From: Bin87 sp965262485
GTDB taxonomy: Bacteria > Chloroflexota > Dehalococcoidia > Lucifugimonadales > UBA3495
DNA: 64,000 bases
Assembly (NCBI GenBank): GCA_965262485.1
Contig: OZ253540.1
Span: 1,426,001 to 1,490,000, forward strand
Direction of reading: 5' to 3'
Shown here: one piece after another, positions 23,774 to 32,258 of the stretch
Layout of the letters: every line of letters begins with the position of its first letter
Numbering within the stretch: position 1 is the first letter of the stretch
Translations under genes and position numbers: made by a program
Notes under the pieces: model-generated
Database searches by the model: none
Told to the model about the DNA's origin: nothing
The model's input: the letters and a program-made list of their open reading frames with translations, nothing else

Positions 23774-24436
23774 TCAGGTGTTCAACCAGTCCACGTCGCC
23801 CTGCAGGTCTGCCGGATGCGACTTGGACATGAACACCGTATAACGCCGACGCGCCTCACCGATGGTCGTGTTTTCGGGACCGTGCCCGGGATACACATAG
23901 GTGTCATCAGGAAGAGTGAGCAGCTTTCTGCTGATGCTGCCCAGCTCCTGCTGCAAAGCCTCCGGGCTGCGGGACCGGCCCGGCCCGCCCGGAAACAGTG
24001 TGTCGCCCGAGAAAAGAAAACCCCCCACCAGGAAACAGGTGGACCCTTCGGTATGCCCCGGCGTACTCAAACACTGGATCGTCTGGTTCCCAAAAGTTAC
24101 CGTGTCGCCGTCGCTCAGATTGCGTTGCGGCGGGCTGGGCGGTTGGCCGGCGTCGGGGCCGCCGATGGCCGCCGGCGCGCCGATGCTGCCGGTAATTTCG
24201 GTGTAGCCAGCCAGGTGGTCCTGGTGGCCGTGGGTAATCAGGATCGCCTGCACGTCGATCCCGTGGGCGCGAACCTCGTCGATCATTTTTTCCGGCTCGG
24301 CGGGCGTATCGATGCAAACCCCCTGGTTGGTCTCCGAACACACGACGATATACCCGTTGTTGCCCAGGGTTCCCATATTTTCAATCTTGTGGACGGTAAC
24401 ATCGCCCGCCCCCTGCGCTTCATGGTGAACTGGCAT
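23774..24436 (-). CDS. MBL-fold metallo-hydrolase (glyoxalase II-like)
   Basis: A 220-residue metallo-beta-lactamase-fold hydrolase with the metal motif THGHQDHLAG (H69, H71, D73, H74), then STPGHTEGS, LFSGDTLF and VYPGHGPENT. It is of the hydroxyacylglutathione hydrolase-like group. AGGAGG lies before ATG 24436. The M16 peptidase gene follows closely. Substrate unknown. Confidence 0.9.
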   Translation of the reverse strand: MPVHHEAQGAGDVTVHKIENMGTLGNNGYIVVCSETNQGVCIDTPAEPEKMIDEVRAHGIDVQAILITHGHQDHLAGYTEITGSIGAPAAIGGPDAGQPPSPPQRNLSDGDTVTFGNQTIQCLSTPGHTEGSTCFLVGGFLFSGDTLFPGGPGRSRSPEALQQELGSISRKLLTLPDDTYVYPGHGPENTTIGEARRRYTVFMSKSHPADLQGDVDWLNT

Positions 24437-24493
24437 AGGTTGAGCCTCCTGTAAGTCATTTCAAATCGGTAGTCAATTTCAAAAACGAACTGA

Positions 24494-24532
24494 TCCCCTC
24501 TCCCCGACGAGAGGGCAAAGGTGATGGCGGAC
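24494..24532. repeat. Degenerate family C hairpin
   Basis: CCCCTCTCCCCGACGAGAGGG followed by AAAGGTGATGG, in the divergent gap between the MBL gene and a Uma2 gene. Confidence 0.5.
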
Positions 24533-24661
24533 TTTCAACCCGCCTCCACCGCTTATGCACCCGCATTGTAGCAAACCGGGCAGTGCAGTGGGCGTAGCAA
24601 GTGCGTCTATCCCCTCTGCTATAATCCGTGTCAAAGGCAATACCCGCCGGAGATTAGCGCC

Positions 24662-25375
24662 ATGGTCACCAAACCCGACAAAAGCGGTGTCGTTCATCAG
24701 CCCGGTCAGGATGAAACCGATGACCCAAGCATCGAATACCCATCCTCGGACGGCGAACCTATGGCAGAGACCGAATTACAGTACATCCCTTTGACCAACA
24801 CGGTCTCAATTCTCCGCAACCGGTTCCGCGACCGCACCGATGTGTACATTATCGGCGATATGCTGGTTTATTACCGGATGAACGACAATACGGTGAGCGT
24901 GGCCCCGGACGTGTTTGCAGTGTTCGGCGCCACGGGCAACCATCCCCGCGATTCCTGGCTGGTGTGGCGGGAGGGCAAAGCGCCCGACTTTATGATGGAA
25001 ATTGCATCACAAGGCACTTGGCGGCGGGACGTTGGCGAGAAACGCGACATTTACGCCGGCATGGGGGTTACGGAATACTGGCGGTTCGACCCGACGGGAG
25101 AGTGTTTCACTCCGGCGCTGGTGGGGGAACAACTGGAGAACGGCCAATACCAGCCTTTGCCGGTGGTTGTGGACGATTCAGGAACGCTGCGTGGGCACAG
25201 CAAAATTTTGGGGCTGGACTTCTGCGTTGAAACGGGCCTGGAGCTGCGGACATACGACCCGGTCAGTGGGGAGCGTCTGCTCAACCATCGCGAAAGCGAA
25301 GAGGCCCGCCGGCTTGCCGAGGCTGAAATTCAGCGGCTGCAAGCCGAGCTGTCACGCCTGCAATCACAGCAGTAG
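24662..25375 (+). CDS. Uma2-family protein with C-terminal coiled coil
   Basis: A 237-residue DUF820 protein of the longer type. The core shows SVAPDVFAVFG, PDFMMEIAS and GVTEYWRFDPTGE. The C-terminus is a short heptad-like helix (residues about 210-237) rich in Glu, Arg and Leu. It closely resembles the Uma2 gene at 39325. A TATAAT box at 24620-24625 precedes it. Putative nuclease fold; role unknown. Confidence 0.85.
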   Translation: MVTKPDKSGVVHQPGQDETDDPSIEYPSSDGEPMAETELQYIPLTNTVSILRNRFRDRTDVYIIGDMLVYYRMNDNTVSVAPDVFAVFGATGNHPRDSWLVWREGKAPDFMMEIASQGTWRRDVGEKRDIYAGMGVTEYWRFDPTGECFTPALVGEQLENGQYQPLPVVVDDSGTLRGHSKILGLDFCVETGLELRTYDPVSGERLLNHRESEEARRLAEAEIQRLQAELSRLQSQQ

Positions 25376-25413
25376 CAGGTCGCCGGCTTTTGCCGGTCAT
25401 TTACGCCGATAAC

Positions 25414-25519
25414 TTACCCTCCCAGGCGCGCCCTCATACTGTCCGGCACCTGGGGCGGATGCGGCGGCTGAACGCCGCGTCCCAACGCATCCCCACCTGC
25501 CGCGCCGCCTCGGTAGTCA
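25414..25519 (-). pseudogene. Fragment of an M42-peptidase C-terminus
   Basis: The minus strand encodes EAARQVGMRWDAAFSRRIR, then a two-base expansion (CACCTGGGGCGG versus CACCTGGCGG) shifts the frame, then DSMRARLGG and a stop. This matches the last 35 or so residues of the M42 peptidase encoded at 26444-27559 at roughly 85% identity. No other part of the gene is present. It lies upstream of the toxin-antitoxin pair. The rest of the 260-base gap holds only the operator below. Confidence 0.75.
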
Positions 25520-25598
25520 TTGAAATGGCGGTTGTATTGTAGCAAACCCTGGGCAATCAGGCCGCTTGCCAATCAAGTTGCGGTTATGTACTGATATA

Positions 25599-25616
25599 CG
25601 TACAATAAATTGTACG
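25599..25616. promoter_or_regulatory. Palindromic operator before the toxin-antitoxin pair
   Basis: CGTACAATAAATTGTACG is a perfect 8-2-8 palindrome ending 19 bases before the toxin start; a further GTACTGATATAC lies just upstream. Toxin-antitoxin pairs usually repress themselves through such sites. Confidence 0.6.
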
Positions 25617-25635
25617 CTCCAACTGAGGCCCGCAG

Positions 25636-25971
25636 ATGGATTGGCGCATTTCATTCACCGCGTCGGCTACGGAACTTCTGAGCAGTATTTCAGACTGGCG
25701 AGTTCAGGGATTAATCGTGAACCGGGCGCAACGCTTGGGTGACGATCCACAACTTCAAGGCTATCCTTTACGAAACGAATTGAGCGGATTTCGTTCAGTT
25801 CGTGCTGTCGGGCAACGCTACCGGATTATATTTCGCATTGATGAGGACCGACGACAGGTCATTGTGGTTGCAGTTGGCATCAGACGTGAAGGACACCGCA
25901 ACGACATTTATGTGCTGGCACAAAGGTTAGTTAGATTAAGCCTGGTTGAACCGCCCGAGGATGAGGATTAG
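25636..25971 (+). CDS. RelE/ParE-type toxin
   Basis: A 111-residue protein with the RelE/ParE fold signature: an N-terminal strand (WRISFTASATE), two helices, then YRIIFRIDEDRRQVIVVAVGIRREGHRN, where basic residues match catalytic positions of mRNA interferases. The toxin gene precedes the antitoxin, the reverse of the commonest order, and the antitoxin starts 9 bases after its stop. Confidence 0.8.
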   Translation: MDWRISFTASATELLSSISDWRVQGLIVNRAQRLGDDPQLQGYPLRNELSGFRSVRAVGQRYRIIFRIDEDRRQVIVVAVGIRREGHRNDIYVLAQRLVRLSLVEPPEDED

Positions 25972-25980
25972 GAGATCGTT

Positions 25981-26277
25981 ATGACGTCAGTATGGGAAAC
26001 CGACACGGAGCGCATGCCTATCGTCAAGGCAAGGGCGATGCTGACCCAATTGCCCGAATTGTTATCGGCGGAGAACCGGGCAGTCGCATTGACGCGTCGC
26101 GGCAAGCCGGTGCTTGCCTTGATGCCGTGGGAATTGTTTGAATCTATTGTCGAAACCATGGAAATCATGGGAGACGCCGAGATGATGGAAACCCTGCGAC
26201 GGAGCATCCGAGACGTACAGGAAGGCAACCTGGTGTCCATCGACGAAGTGAAAGCCGAGTTGGGCATCAACGACTAG
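25981..26277 (+). CDS. Phd/YefM-type antitoxin
   Basis: A 98-residue protein. The N-terminal half (PIVKARAMLTQLPELL, then VALTRRGKPVLALMPWELFESI) is the Phd/YefM DNA-binding fold. The C-terminal helical tail should cap the toxin. AGGAGATCG precedes the start. The stop codon TAG overlaps the first bases of a MITE, so the natural C-terminus may have been altered by that insertion. Confidence 0.8.
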   Translation: MTSVWETDTERMPIVKARAMLTQLPELLSAENRAVALTRRGKPVLALMPWELFESIVETMEIMGDAEMMETLRRSIRDVQEGNLVSIDEVKAELGIND

Positions 26278-26428
26278 GTTCTGTTGACATTTCCAGTCAT
26301 TCCCGCGAAAGCGGGAATCCAGAGAGTCGGGAGGTGGCTAATTTCGGGATAGTTATGCTTATTTGGAGCACAGGATTCCCGCTTTCGCGGGAATGACAAA
26401 ATGAAATTTCAAAATGTCAACAGAGCCT
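26276..26428. mobile_element. MITE, family B copy 1
   Basis: A 153-base noncoding element with ends AGGTTCTGTTGACATTT and AAATGTCAACAGAGCCT (imperfect inverted repeats), flanked by TA on both sides. Two inner arms CATTCCCGCGAAAGCGGGAAT and ATTCCCGCTTTCGCGGGAATG surround a CCAGAGAGTCGGGAGGTGG core. Copies lie at 52042 and 62128. Carries no gene; the mobilising transposase is unknown. Confidence 0.8.
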
Positions 26429-26443
26429 AGCGTCAGACTCTTT

Positions 26444-27559
26444 TCACCCGCCCAGCCGCGCCCGCATTGCGTCGGGCACCTGGCGGATGCGGCGGCTGAA
26501 CGCCGTGTCCCAACGCATTCCCACCTGCCGCGCTGCTTCGGTTACCAGCGCAGCGCCATTCAGATAGTCGTTCCGGTGGATGTACTCCGCGGCGATGGAG
26601 CCGTCCGGCGCGCCGTTGTGGTAATTGCCCAACGGGAAGGCAACGCCGGTGGCGCGATAGCCGTAGGCAAGGAACGCGCTGGCCTCGCAGACGCCGCCGC
26701 TCATCAACTGGCGCTGGCACCGGAAATCGCCATCTCCCGCCAACAACACCTCCCGCGCCCGTATCAGCGCCGATTCCGCGTCGTGGTTGAACGTGCTGCC
26801 CGCGTCGCCGGCGCGGATCACCGGCCCGTTTCCAATTTCAGCCCCGGGCAGCGTCCGCGACGACTCCAGCGACACCACCAGCGTGTCCAAAGGCAACGTG
26901 CCAGCCTCGGCCAGCAACCTCGCCCCAACCAATCCAACCTCCTCGGCGCGCGTAAACACTCCGTATACATCGCCGGTGGGCGGTTCGCCGTGCAGCCTGT
27001 CCAGAGCCGCCAGAATGCAACCGCAGCCAGCCAGGTCGTCCGCCGCGCGCATCACCAGATAGTCCTCGTCGATGCTGAAATCGGGCAGGTCAAAAACCGC
27101 CGCCGATGGCACCGGAACCTCTCCGGAATCACCACCGTCCAGACGGATCAGCACCTGACGCTCGCGCTCCTCGTCATGCTTTCCCACCGTCTCCGCAGAG
27201 ATGCGCCGTCCCGCCGGCAACACAATATGCAGCGGCACGCCGGCCTCAAACGCGCCAGCGGGTATCCCGCCGGATGCGCGCCCGATCAGATAATCGCTGT
27301 CCCGACCCACCACCTCAAAACCCGGATGGTCCATGTGAGCCATAAACGCAATCGGCGGCACGCCACCGCCGTCGCTCCCGGCGATGCGGGCTATGATGTT
27401 GCCGAACCCGTCGGTGCGCCACGACACGCCGATCTCGGTCAACGCCCCGCGCACCGCCGTCGCGACGCCGTTCTCGTGAAAAGCAACCGCCGGCTGCGCT
27501 CCCAACCGGGCCAGAAAATCCAGCGCCTGGCTATCAAAATCCAACTGGCTCGCATTCAT
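26444..27559 (-). CDS. M42-family metallopeptidase
   Basis: A 371-residue aminopeptidase/glucanase-like protein of family M42. Motifs in order: IAFMAHMDHPGFEV with the first metal His and Asp, RAADDLAGCGC (bridging Asp), FTRAEEVGLVGA (catalytic Glu-Glu), LESSRTLPG (metal Asp/Glu position) and NYHNGAPDG near the end. These enzymes form large cytosolic complexes that trim peptides. A second copy of its last codons lies at 25414-25519. Confidence 0.9.
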   Translation of the reverse strand: MNASQLDFDSQALDFLARLGAQPAVAFHENGVATAVRGALTEIGVSWRTDGFGNIIARIAGSDGGGVPPIAFMAHMDHPGFEVVGRDSDYLIGRASGGIPAGAFEAGVPLHIVLPAGRRISAETVGKHDEERERQVLIRLDGGDSGEVPVPSAAVFDLPDFSIDEDYLVMRAADDLAGCGCILAALDRLHGEPPTGDVYGVFTRAEEVGLVGARLLAEAGTLPLDTLVVSLESSRTLPGAEIGNGPVIRAGDAGSTFNHDAESALIRAREVLLAGDGDFRCQRQLMSGGVCEASAFLAYGYRATGVAFPLGNYHNGAPDGSIAAEYIHRNDYLNGAALVTEAARQVGMRWDTAFSRRIRQVPDAMRARLGG

Positions 27560-27571
27560 ATCAGACCAACA

Positions 27572-28129
27572 CTACCTTTCCCAGCGGAAAAGGCTCCATA
27601 CCGGAGCCGTAAAGCCGGGCAGCAAATCTCCACCGTCGATGATGTCGTCTTCCCTGAAAACAACGGAGTCCGAGTCGAGAGCGTATCGAGTCACCGTAGT
27701 ATGCTCCGGGTCAGCCACCCAGACCTGCCGAACCCCAAAACTGAGCCACATCTCCGCCTTGCGGCGCAGCTCCGGGTAGGAATTGCCGGGCGATTTCACC
27801 TCCACCGCCAAATCGGGGGCCAGGTTGGGGAAACCCTGCGTTCCCTCAGGAATGCGGCCCGGAGCTACCCAGGCGACATCGGGAGCGCGCACCGTGTCGG
27901 GGCCAATTTCGAGCAAGTAGCCGGGTTCGCCGCTAACGATTGCACCGTAATTTATGGGCCCAATAAACAGATTCAATACGGTGGTAATCATAGCCACGAC
28001 TATGCTATGTGGATATCCGGTAGGCACTTTCTCAACTAGTACTCCTCGTATCAGCTCATAGCGTTTGCCGTACCCTCTGGGCGCCAGCAACAACTCGTTA
28101 GCGGTCATCAATTTGCGTACAGTGGTCAT
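27572..28129 (-). CDS. Uma2-family (DUF820) protein
   Basis: A 185-residue short-type Uma2 protein. Motifs: MTTVRKLMTANELLL at the start, VRAPDVAWVAPGR, APDLAVEVKSPGNSY (PD...ExK in full), and FGVRQVWVADPEH. The complete D-ExK triad suggests an intact nuclease-like site. It lies 12 bases upstream of the M42 gene in the same orientation. Confidence 0.87.
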   Translation of the reverse strand: MTTVRKLMTANELLLAPRGYGKRYELIRGVLVEKVPTGYPHSIVVAMITTVLNLFIGPINYGAIVSGEPGYLLEIGPDTVRAPDVAWVAPGRIPEGTQGFPNLAPDLAVEVKSPGNSYPELRRKAEMWLSFGVRQVWVADPEHTTVTRYALDSDSVVFREDDIIDGGDLLPGFTAPVWSLFRWER

Positions 28130-28266
28130 CGTACTCTCTACCTTATGCGATATGCGATGTGCGCATCATTGTGCCAGCGCCGGGGCAGTTAGGCAAACTG
28201 CGGAGGGTTGCCGGTGCTATACTGCCTACGCATAATCGCTGTCGTCAATCAACCGGGAGGTGCGCC

Positions 28267-29343
28267 ATGTTGCCCAAGTTTCGAGTAAGTCTGGACGAGG
28301 CCACGATGGTGCCCGGAGACGACCTCAAGTTTGTGGTGGCCGCCGTGCTGCAGCAGATGGGAGTACCACGTGACGATGCGGCGCTGGGCGCAGATGTTCT
28401 GGTTCTCGCCGACCTGCGCGGCGTCGATTCCCACGGTGTCTCCAACATGCTCCGCAGCTACGTCAACGGGTACACCAGCGGACAGATCAACCCCAACCCC
28501 CAGATGACCATCGTGCGGGAAACTCCCGGCACGGCCAGCATCGACTCTGACCGCGGCCTGGGGATCATCACCACGCCCAAGGCAATGGATATTGCTATTC
28601 AGAAGGCCGCTGTGGTCGGTATCGGCATGGTTACGCTGGGCAACGCCCGGCACCTGGGCATGGCGTCCTACCATGCCATGTTGGCGCTGGAGCACGACAT
28701 GATTGGCGTCTGCATGACCAGCTGCCCGCCGTCGGTGGTGCCAACCTTTGGCGCCGAACCGCGCCTGGGCACCAATCCCATCGCCATTGCCGTCCCGTCC
28801 CGCCACGAAGCGCCCTTCGTCTTCGATGCCGCCACCAGCACCGTCGCCGGCAACAAGGTTGGCATAGCCCGTCGCCTCGGCGTAAAACTGGAACCGGGAT
28901 GGCTTGCCGACTCGGAAGGCACCCCCATCATGGAGGAAGCCGACGCCCCCGACAACTACACCCTGCTAACCCTGGGCAGCACCCGCGAATTGGGTTCCCA
29001 CAAGGGCTACGGCCTGTCGTGCATGGTGGACATCCTGGCCGGCGTGCTCACCGGTTTTGGCTACGGAGCCGTGCCGGGCCGTCCCAACTTCGGGCACTAC
29101 GTCGCCGCCTACAACGTGGCCGGTTTCGACGACCTGGAGCACTTCAAGGACACCATGGATGAGTGGCTCCGCATGATGAAAAACACCCGCCCCGCTCCGG
29201 GCGAAGAACGGGTAATGGTGGCCGGCCAACCCGAGGCCGAAATGGAGATCATCCGCCGCGCGGAGGGCATCCCCCTGCACCAGGAAGTGGTGGACTGGTT
29301 CCACGACACCTGCGGCGAACTGGGCATCGACTGCCCCTTTTAG
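28267..29343 (+). CDS. Ldh-family (malate/L-lactate type) NAD(P)-dependent dehydrogenase
   Basis: ATG 28267 follows GGGAGGTG at a good distance, so 358 residues are preferred to the longer frame. Motifs of the Ldh_2 family: DLRGVDSHGVSNMLRSYV near residues 46-63, NARHLGMASYHAMLA, GTNPIAIAVPS, FDAATSTVAGNKV and SHKGYGLSCMVDILAGVLTG. Members reduce 2-oxo acids with NAD(P)H; the substrate is unknown. Confidence 0.9.
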   Translation: MLPKFRVSLDEATMVPGDDLKFVVAAVLQQMGVPRDDAALGADVLVLADLRGVDSHGVSNMLRSYVNGYTSGQINPNPQMTIVRETPGTASIDSDRGLGIITTPKAMDIAIQKAAVVGIGMVTLGNARHLGMASYHAMLALEHDMIGVCMTSCPPSVVPTFGAEPRLGTNPIAIAVPSRHEAPFVFDAATSTVAGNKVGIARRLGVKLEPGWLADSEGTPIMEEADAPDNYTLLTLGSTRELGSHKGYGLSCMVDILAGVLTGFGYGAVPGRPNFGHYVAAYNVAGFDDLEHFKDTMDEWLRMMKNTRPAPGEERVMVAGQPEAEMEIIRRAEGIPLHQEVVDWFHDTCGELGIDCPF

Positions 29344-29350
29344 AGGGCAG

Positions 29351-29947
29351 CTATGCCATCGCCCCGTTTCGGACAGTTCCCATGAAACCACGGAAGCTGG
29401 GGCTACGCTGTTCGATGGTGTTGGCATCCAGCGAACTGGCTATTTGTTCAGAGACCAATGCGCCATAATTTCTCGCTCCGCCTAACAACTGTTGCAGATG
29501 ATGCTTGGGATTTTGAATTTGATCTGGTTGGCTCGTATCGACATTTCCCAATGATTGGTCGCCAAAGTAATTTCTTAAATTCACGCCGTCGGCAAAAAAC
29601 CACGCTTCAAGGTGCCATTGGGCATAGGCGTAATGAATTCTTTGGCGCAACCCACGGAAGGATGATATTTCCAATCCATTTTTGATTGGGTCCATAGCCT
29701 CCTCAGGAGTTTTGCCGTCGGTGTCGACCAGCACCACGAACTTGTCTGGCGGACCTTCGACCGAATCATCGTACAACGTGGCCTGAACAATTCTGATAAT
29801 GATGTCAGCGCGGATCTGCCGGTTCCTGCCGGGAATACGCACGTCGACCGTAATACCCTCATTGCCCAAATGCGCTGCCAAGTGCGGTAGCGCTCGCCGT
29901 TCGGTTTCACCGGAGGCGATGACCACAACTCGTTTAGCCATGCCCAC
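29351..29947 (-). CDS. DUF4276 (TOPRIM-like) protein paired with an AAA ATPase
   Basis: The start is either the GTG at 29947, sharing bases with the ATPase stop (TAGTG), or ATG 29941. The product of 196-198 residues begins with a strand and an acidic turn, VVVIASGETERRA, then FVVLVDTDGKTPEE. The Glu and the DxD match the metal site of TOPRIM folds. DUF4276 proteins are often encoded next to AAA ATPases, as here. A nuclease role in defence is plausible but inferred. Confidence 0.75.
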   Translation of the reverse strand: MGMAKRVVVIASGETERRALPHLAAHLGNEGITVDVRIPGRNRQIRADIIIRIVQATLYDDSVEGPPDKFVVLVDTDGKTPEEAMDPIKNGLEISSFRGLRQRIHYAYAQWHLEAWFFADGVNLRNYFGDQSLGNVDTSQPDQIQNPKHHLQQLLGGARNYGALVSEQIASSLDANTIEQRSPSFRGFMGTVRNGAMA

Positions 29948-31068
29948 TAGCCCCCGAAGCCTTTTGTTTCGTGATATTGCCCGAGGCTGAAACCGGAGGC
30001 TTCCAGTGCCTTACGTACACCGTCGGGATTAGATTCCGGGAGGACCACCGTGCCCAGGAAATCGTCTCGTTTAACCACGTTTACCGCCGCTGGCTCGTCC
30101 AGAAAGTCTAGCAGCAACGGAGAGTGAGTGGTCACCATAAACTGAACACGGCCCGTGGCGTCGCGCAGGTGCTGCACGAGCGCCTGCAAAGCGGACGGAT
30201 GGATGTAGTTCTCAGGTTCTTCTATACCAATCAGTGTTGTATCCGGTTGGGCATATAATGCGGTCATCAGTGCCAGTACACGAAGAGTTCCACTAGATAC
30301 CCCCATCTGGTTGACTGTAAATTGCAGTCCGGGTTCTTTCTGCACAAAATAGAAACGGTCTTCAGACTCCCGAGGTTCGATATCTGTTGGAAGCCCTACG
30401 ACAGACCGAGTGGCGTCTACCACTGCTTTGAGATCATGATTTGGCAGGGCATGCAGCGTCTCGCCCAAATTCCGCCCGTAAACATCCAAGCTTTCCGCAT
30501 CTGGAAGATTCCAATCTCGTCGCAGCAAAAAGGGGCTTGGGTCAAAGAAACCCCACCTCGCCACAAAATCAGTGATTTCCCGTGCAGGAAATGACGCATC
30601 TACCGAAGCGGCCACTAGTGAACATGCGGTCGCCGAATGCTGCAAACTCACCATTCCGGGTTGATTGCCACCGCTCCAAAACCCCTCTCCTCCACGCGAA
30701 TGCAACAAGTGGATTCGACCCTGCTCTGCGGAAATCTCGTGCACGTCCTCCTCTACGAAAAAATCGTTCAATGTACGGACCAGCAGCACCTTCCACTCGA
30801 ACTGCTTGCCGCCATCTTCCAGCGCCACGGTTAACTCTACCTGACCTGCTTCTTGTCCTTTCCACGCCAAATTCAATATCCCGCCGCGTGAAAATAGCGG
30901 AACGCGAAAGTCGCGCGCGCGAACCGCTTCGCTCAAAAAGCGCAATGAATCCAGTATTGCGCTTTTCCCGGAAGCATTGGCGCCGATGAACAGCGTCAGG
31001 TCTCCCACCTCGATGTCAATGTCTCGAATGCTGCGGTAGTTTCTTATGGCAATGCTCGAAAGCTTCAT
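29947..31068 (-). CDS. AAA-family ATPase (OLD/AAA_21-like)
   Basis: ATG 31068 follows GAGGAT at 8 bases. The 373-residue protein starts MKLSSIAIRNYRSIRDIDIEVG, the SMC/RecF-like N-terminus, followed by Walker A FIGANASGKSAIL near residue 30. Downstream are the signature-like SSGTLRVLALM, Walker B TTLIGIEEPENYIHPSAL, and QFMVTTHSPLLLDFL with the switch His. Such ATPases act with nucleases in OLD, Gabija and PARIS systems. It overlaps the DUF4276 gene, indicating a two-gene unit. Confidence 0.87.
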   Translation of the reverse strand: MKLSSIAIRNYRSIRDIDIEVGDLTLFIGANASGKSAILDSLRFLSEAVRARDFRVPLFSRGGILNLAWKGQEAGQVELTVALEDGGKQFEWKVLLVRTLNDFFVEEDVHEISAEQGRIHLLHSRGGEGFWSGGNQPGMVSLQHSATACSLVAASVDASFPAREITDFVARWGFFDPSPFLLRRDWNLPDAESLDVYGRNLGETLHALPNHDLKAVVDATRSVVGLPTDIEPRESEDRFYFVQKEPGLQFTVNQMGVSSGTLRVLALMTALYAQPDTTLIGIEEPENYIHPSALQALVQHLRDATGRVQFMVTTHSPLLLDFLDEPAAVNVVKRDDFLGTVVLPESNPDGVRKALEASGFSLGQYHETKGFGG

Positions 31069-31111
31069 CAACCTGTATCCTCAGAAGATACGCGAAGTCT
31101 ACTTCTTCCCA

Positions 31112-32239
31112 TCATTCCTTCAGCGCCGGAATAACCTCTTTGCCGAACAGTTCGATGGAGCGCATGGTGTCTTCGTGGGACAACCGTCCGCCCTGGGCTT
31201 CCAGCAGCAGCGAACCCACGCCCAGCTCATCCCGGATGTGCTTCAGCTTCTCGATAACCGTTTCAGGGCTGCCCACCACCAGGTGATAGCGGTCCTGCAA
31301 CTCCTGATACGACAGTTCATGCAATGGCGTCGGACGCCGCGCCGCCACTGCCGCTGCCCCCGCCCGCGACGTGTACCCTGGCGGCGACCAGTATTCCCGC
31401 GGCCCGCGCAACGGATAGTTCATCCGCCACAGGAACGCCTTGCCCGACTCCTGCGCCTTTTCGTCGGTGTCGTTCACGTGACAGCAGATCATGAACGCAA
31501 ACTTTTCCGGCCCCGGTTCCCAACCGTCGGCGGCGGCATATTCCCGGTAGCGTGCAAACAGGTTCTTGGCCACCTCCAGCGGGGTCAGGAAGGCGGCGTA
31601 GGTATAGCGGTGCCGCGCCGTCCACTCCACCGTCTCCGGACTGCCCGTACCGGGAACCCACACCGGTGGGTGCGGCTTCTGGATGGGCAGCATCCACGGA
31701 TTCACCGCCCGGTAGTGGTAGTGAGTCCCCTCCCACCGAAACGGCCCGGGCGTGGTCCACGTCTTTATCACCAGGTCATGGCATTCCTCGAACCGCTCCC
31801 GGTTGTGCAACGGGTTGGTGTTGTTCGCCCACGATTCGATGCCAATACCCCGCACGAAGCCGGAGATAATGCGTCCGCCGGAGATAACGTCCAGCATCGC
31901 GATTTCCTCGGCCAGCCGCACCGGATTATCCGACGTGGGCAGCATGTTGCCCAGCATCAGGATTTTGGCCCGATTGGTAATCCGCGCCAGAATACCGCCC
32001 GTGATGTTAACTTCCACATCCATGCACGACGGCGTGTTGTGGTGTTCGTTGATCATCAGGCCGTCGAAGCCCACTTCCTCGGCGTACTGGTATTCGTCCA
32101 GATACCGGTTCATCAGCCCGCTGGCCGTTTGGGGGTCGAAGTAGGTGTTGGGGAAAGTCAGCCGCATCGACGGAAATTTCTCCGCTTCCGACTCTGGAAA
32201 CTCCGCGTACGGAAACTCGGTGAAGTAGAAAACGTCCAT
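31112..32239 (-). CDS. LLM-class flavin-dependent monooxygenase
   Basis: ATG 32239 follows CGAGGT. The 375-residue luciferase-like TIM barrel shows EEVGFDGLMINEHHNTP, LMLGNMLPTSDNPVRLAEE, DVISGGRIISGFVRG and PVWVPGTGSPETVEW. It belongs to the same NEHHN subgroup as the genes at 33912 and 46392. These enzymes use reduced FMN and oxygen to oxidise organic substrates. A Uma2 gene lies just upstream. Confidence 0.92.
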   Translation of the reverse strand: MDVFYFTEFPYAEFPESEAEKFPSMRLTFPNTYFDPQTASGLMNRYLDEYQYAEEVGFDGLMINEHHNTPSCMDVEVNITGGILARITNRAKILMLGNMLPTSDNPVRLAEEIAMLDVISGGRIISGFVRGIGIESWANNTNPLHNRERFEECHDLVIKTWTTPGPFRWEGTHYHYRAVNPWMLPIQKPHPPVWVPGTGSPETVEWTARHRYTYAAFLTPLEVAKNLFARYREYAAADGWEPGPEKFAFMICCHVNDTDEKAQESGKAFLWRMNYPLRGPREYWSPPGYTSRAGAAAVAARRPTPLHELSYQELQDRYHLVVGSPETVIEKLKHIRDELGVGSLLLEAQGGRLSHEDTMRSIELFGKEVIPALKE

Positions 32240-32258
32240 GGCTTTACCTCGAATATAA

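Noticed and set aside
26276..26428. CRISPR array suspected because of repeated CATTCCCGCGAAAGCGGGAAT arms.
   Set aside because: The arms are inverted, not direct, occur only in pairs, and belong to a MITE with terminal repeats; no cas genes are present.
26414..28039. Open frame of 541 codons on the plus strand across the M42 and Uma2 genes.
   Set aside because: Low-complexity His/Arg/Gln composition typical of an antisense shadow; both minus-strand genes have clear family motifs.
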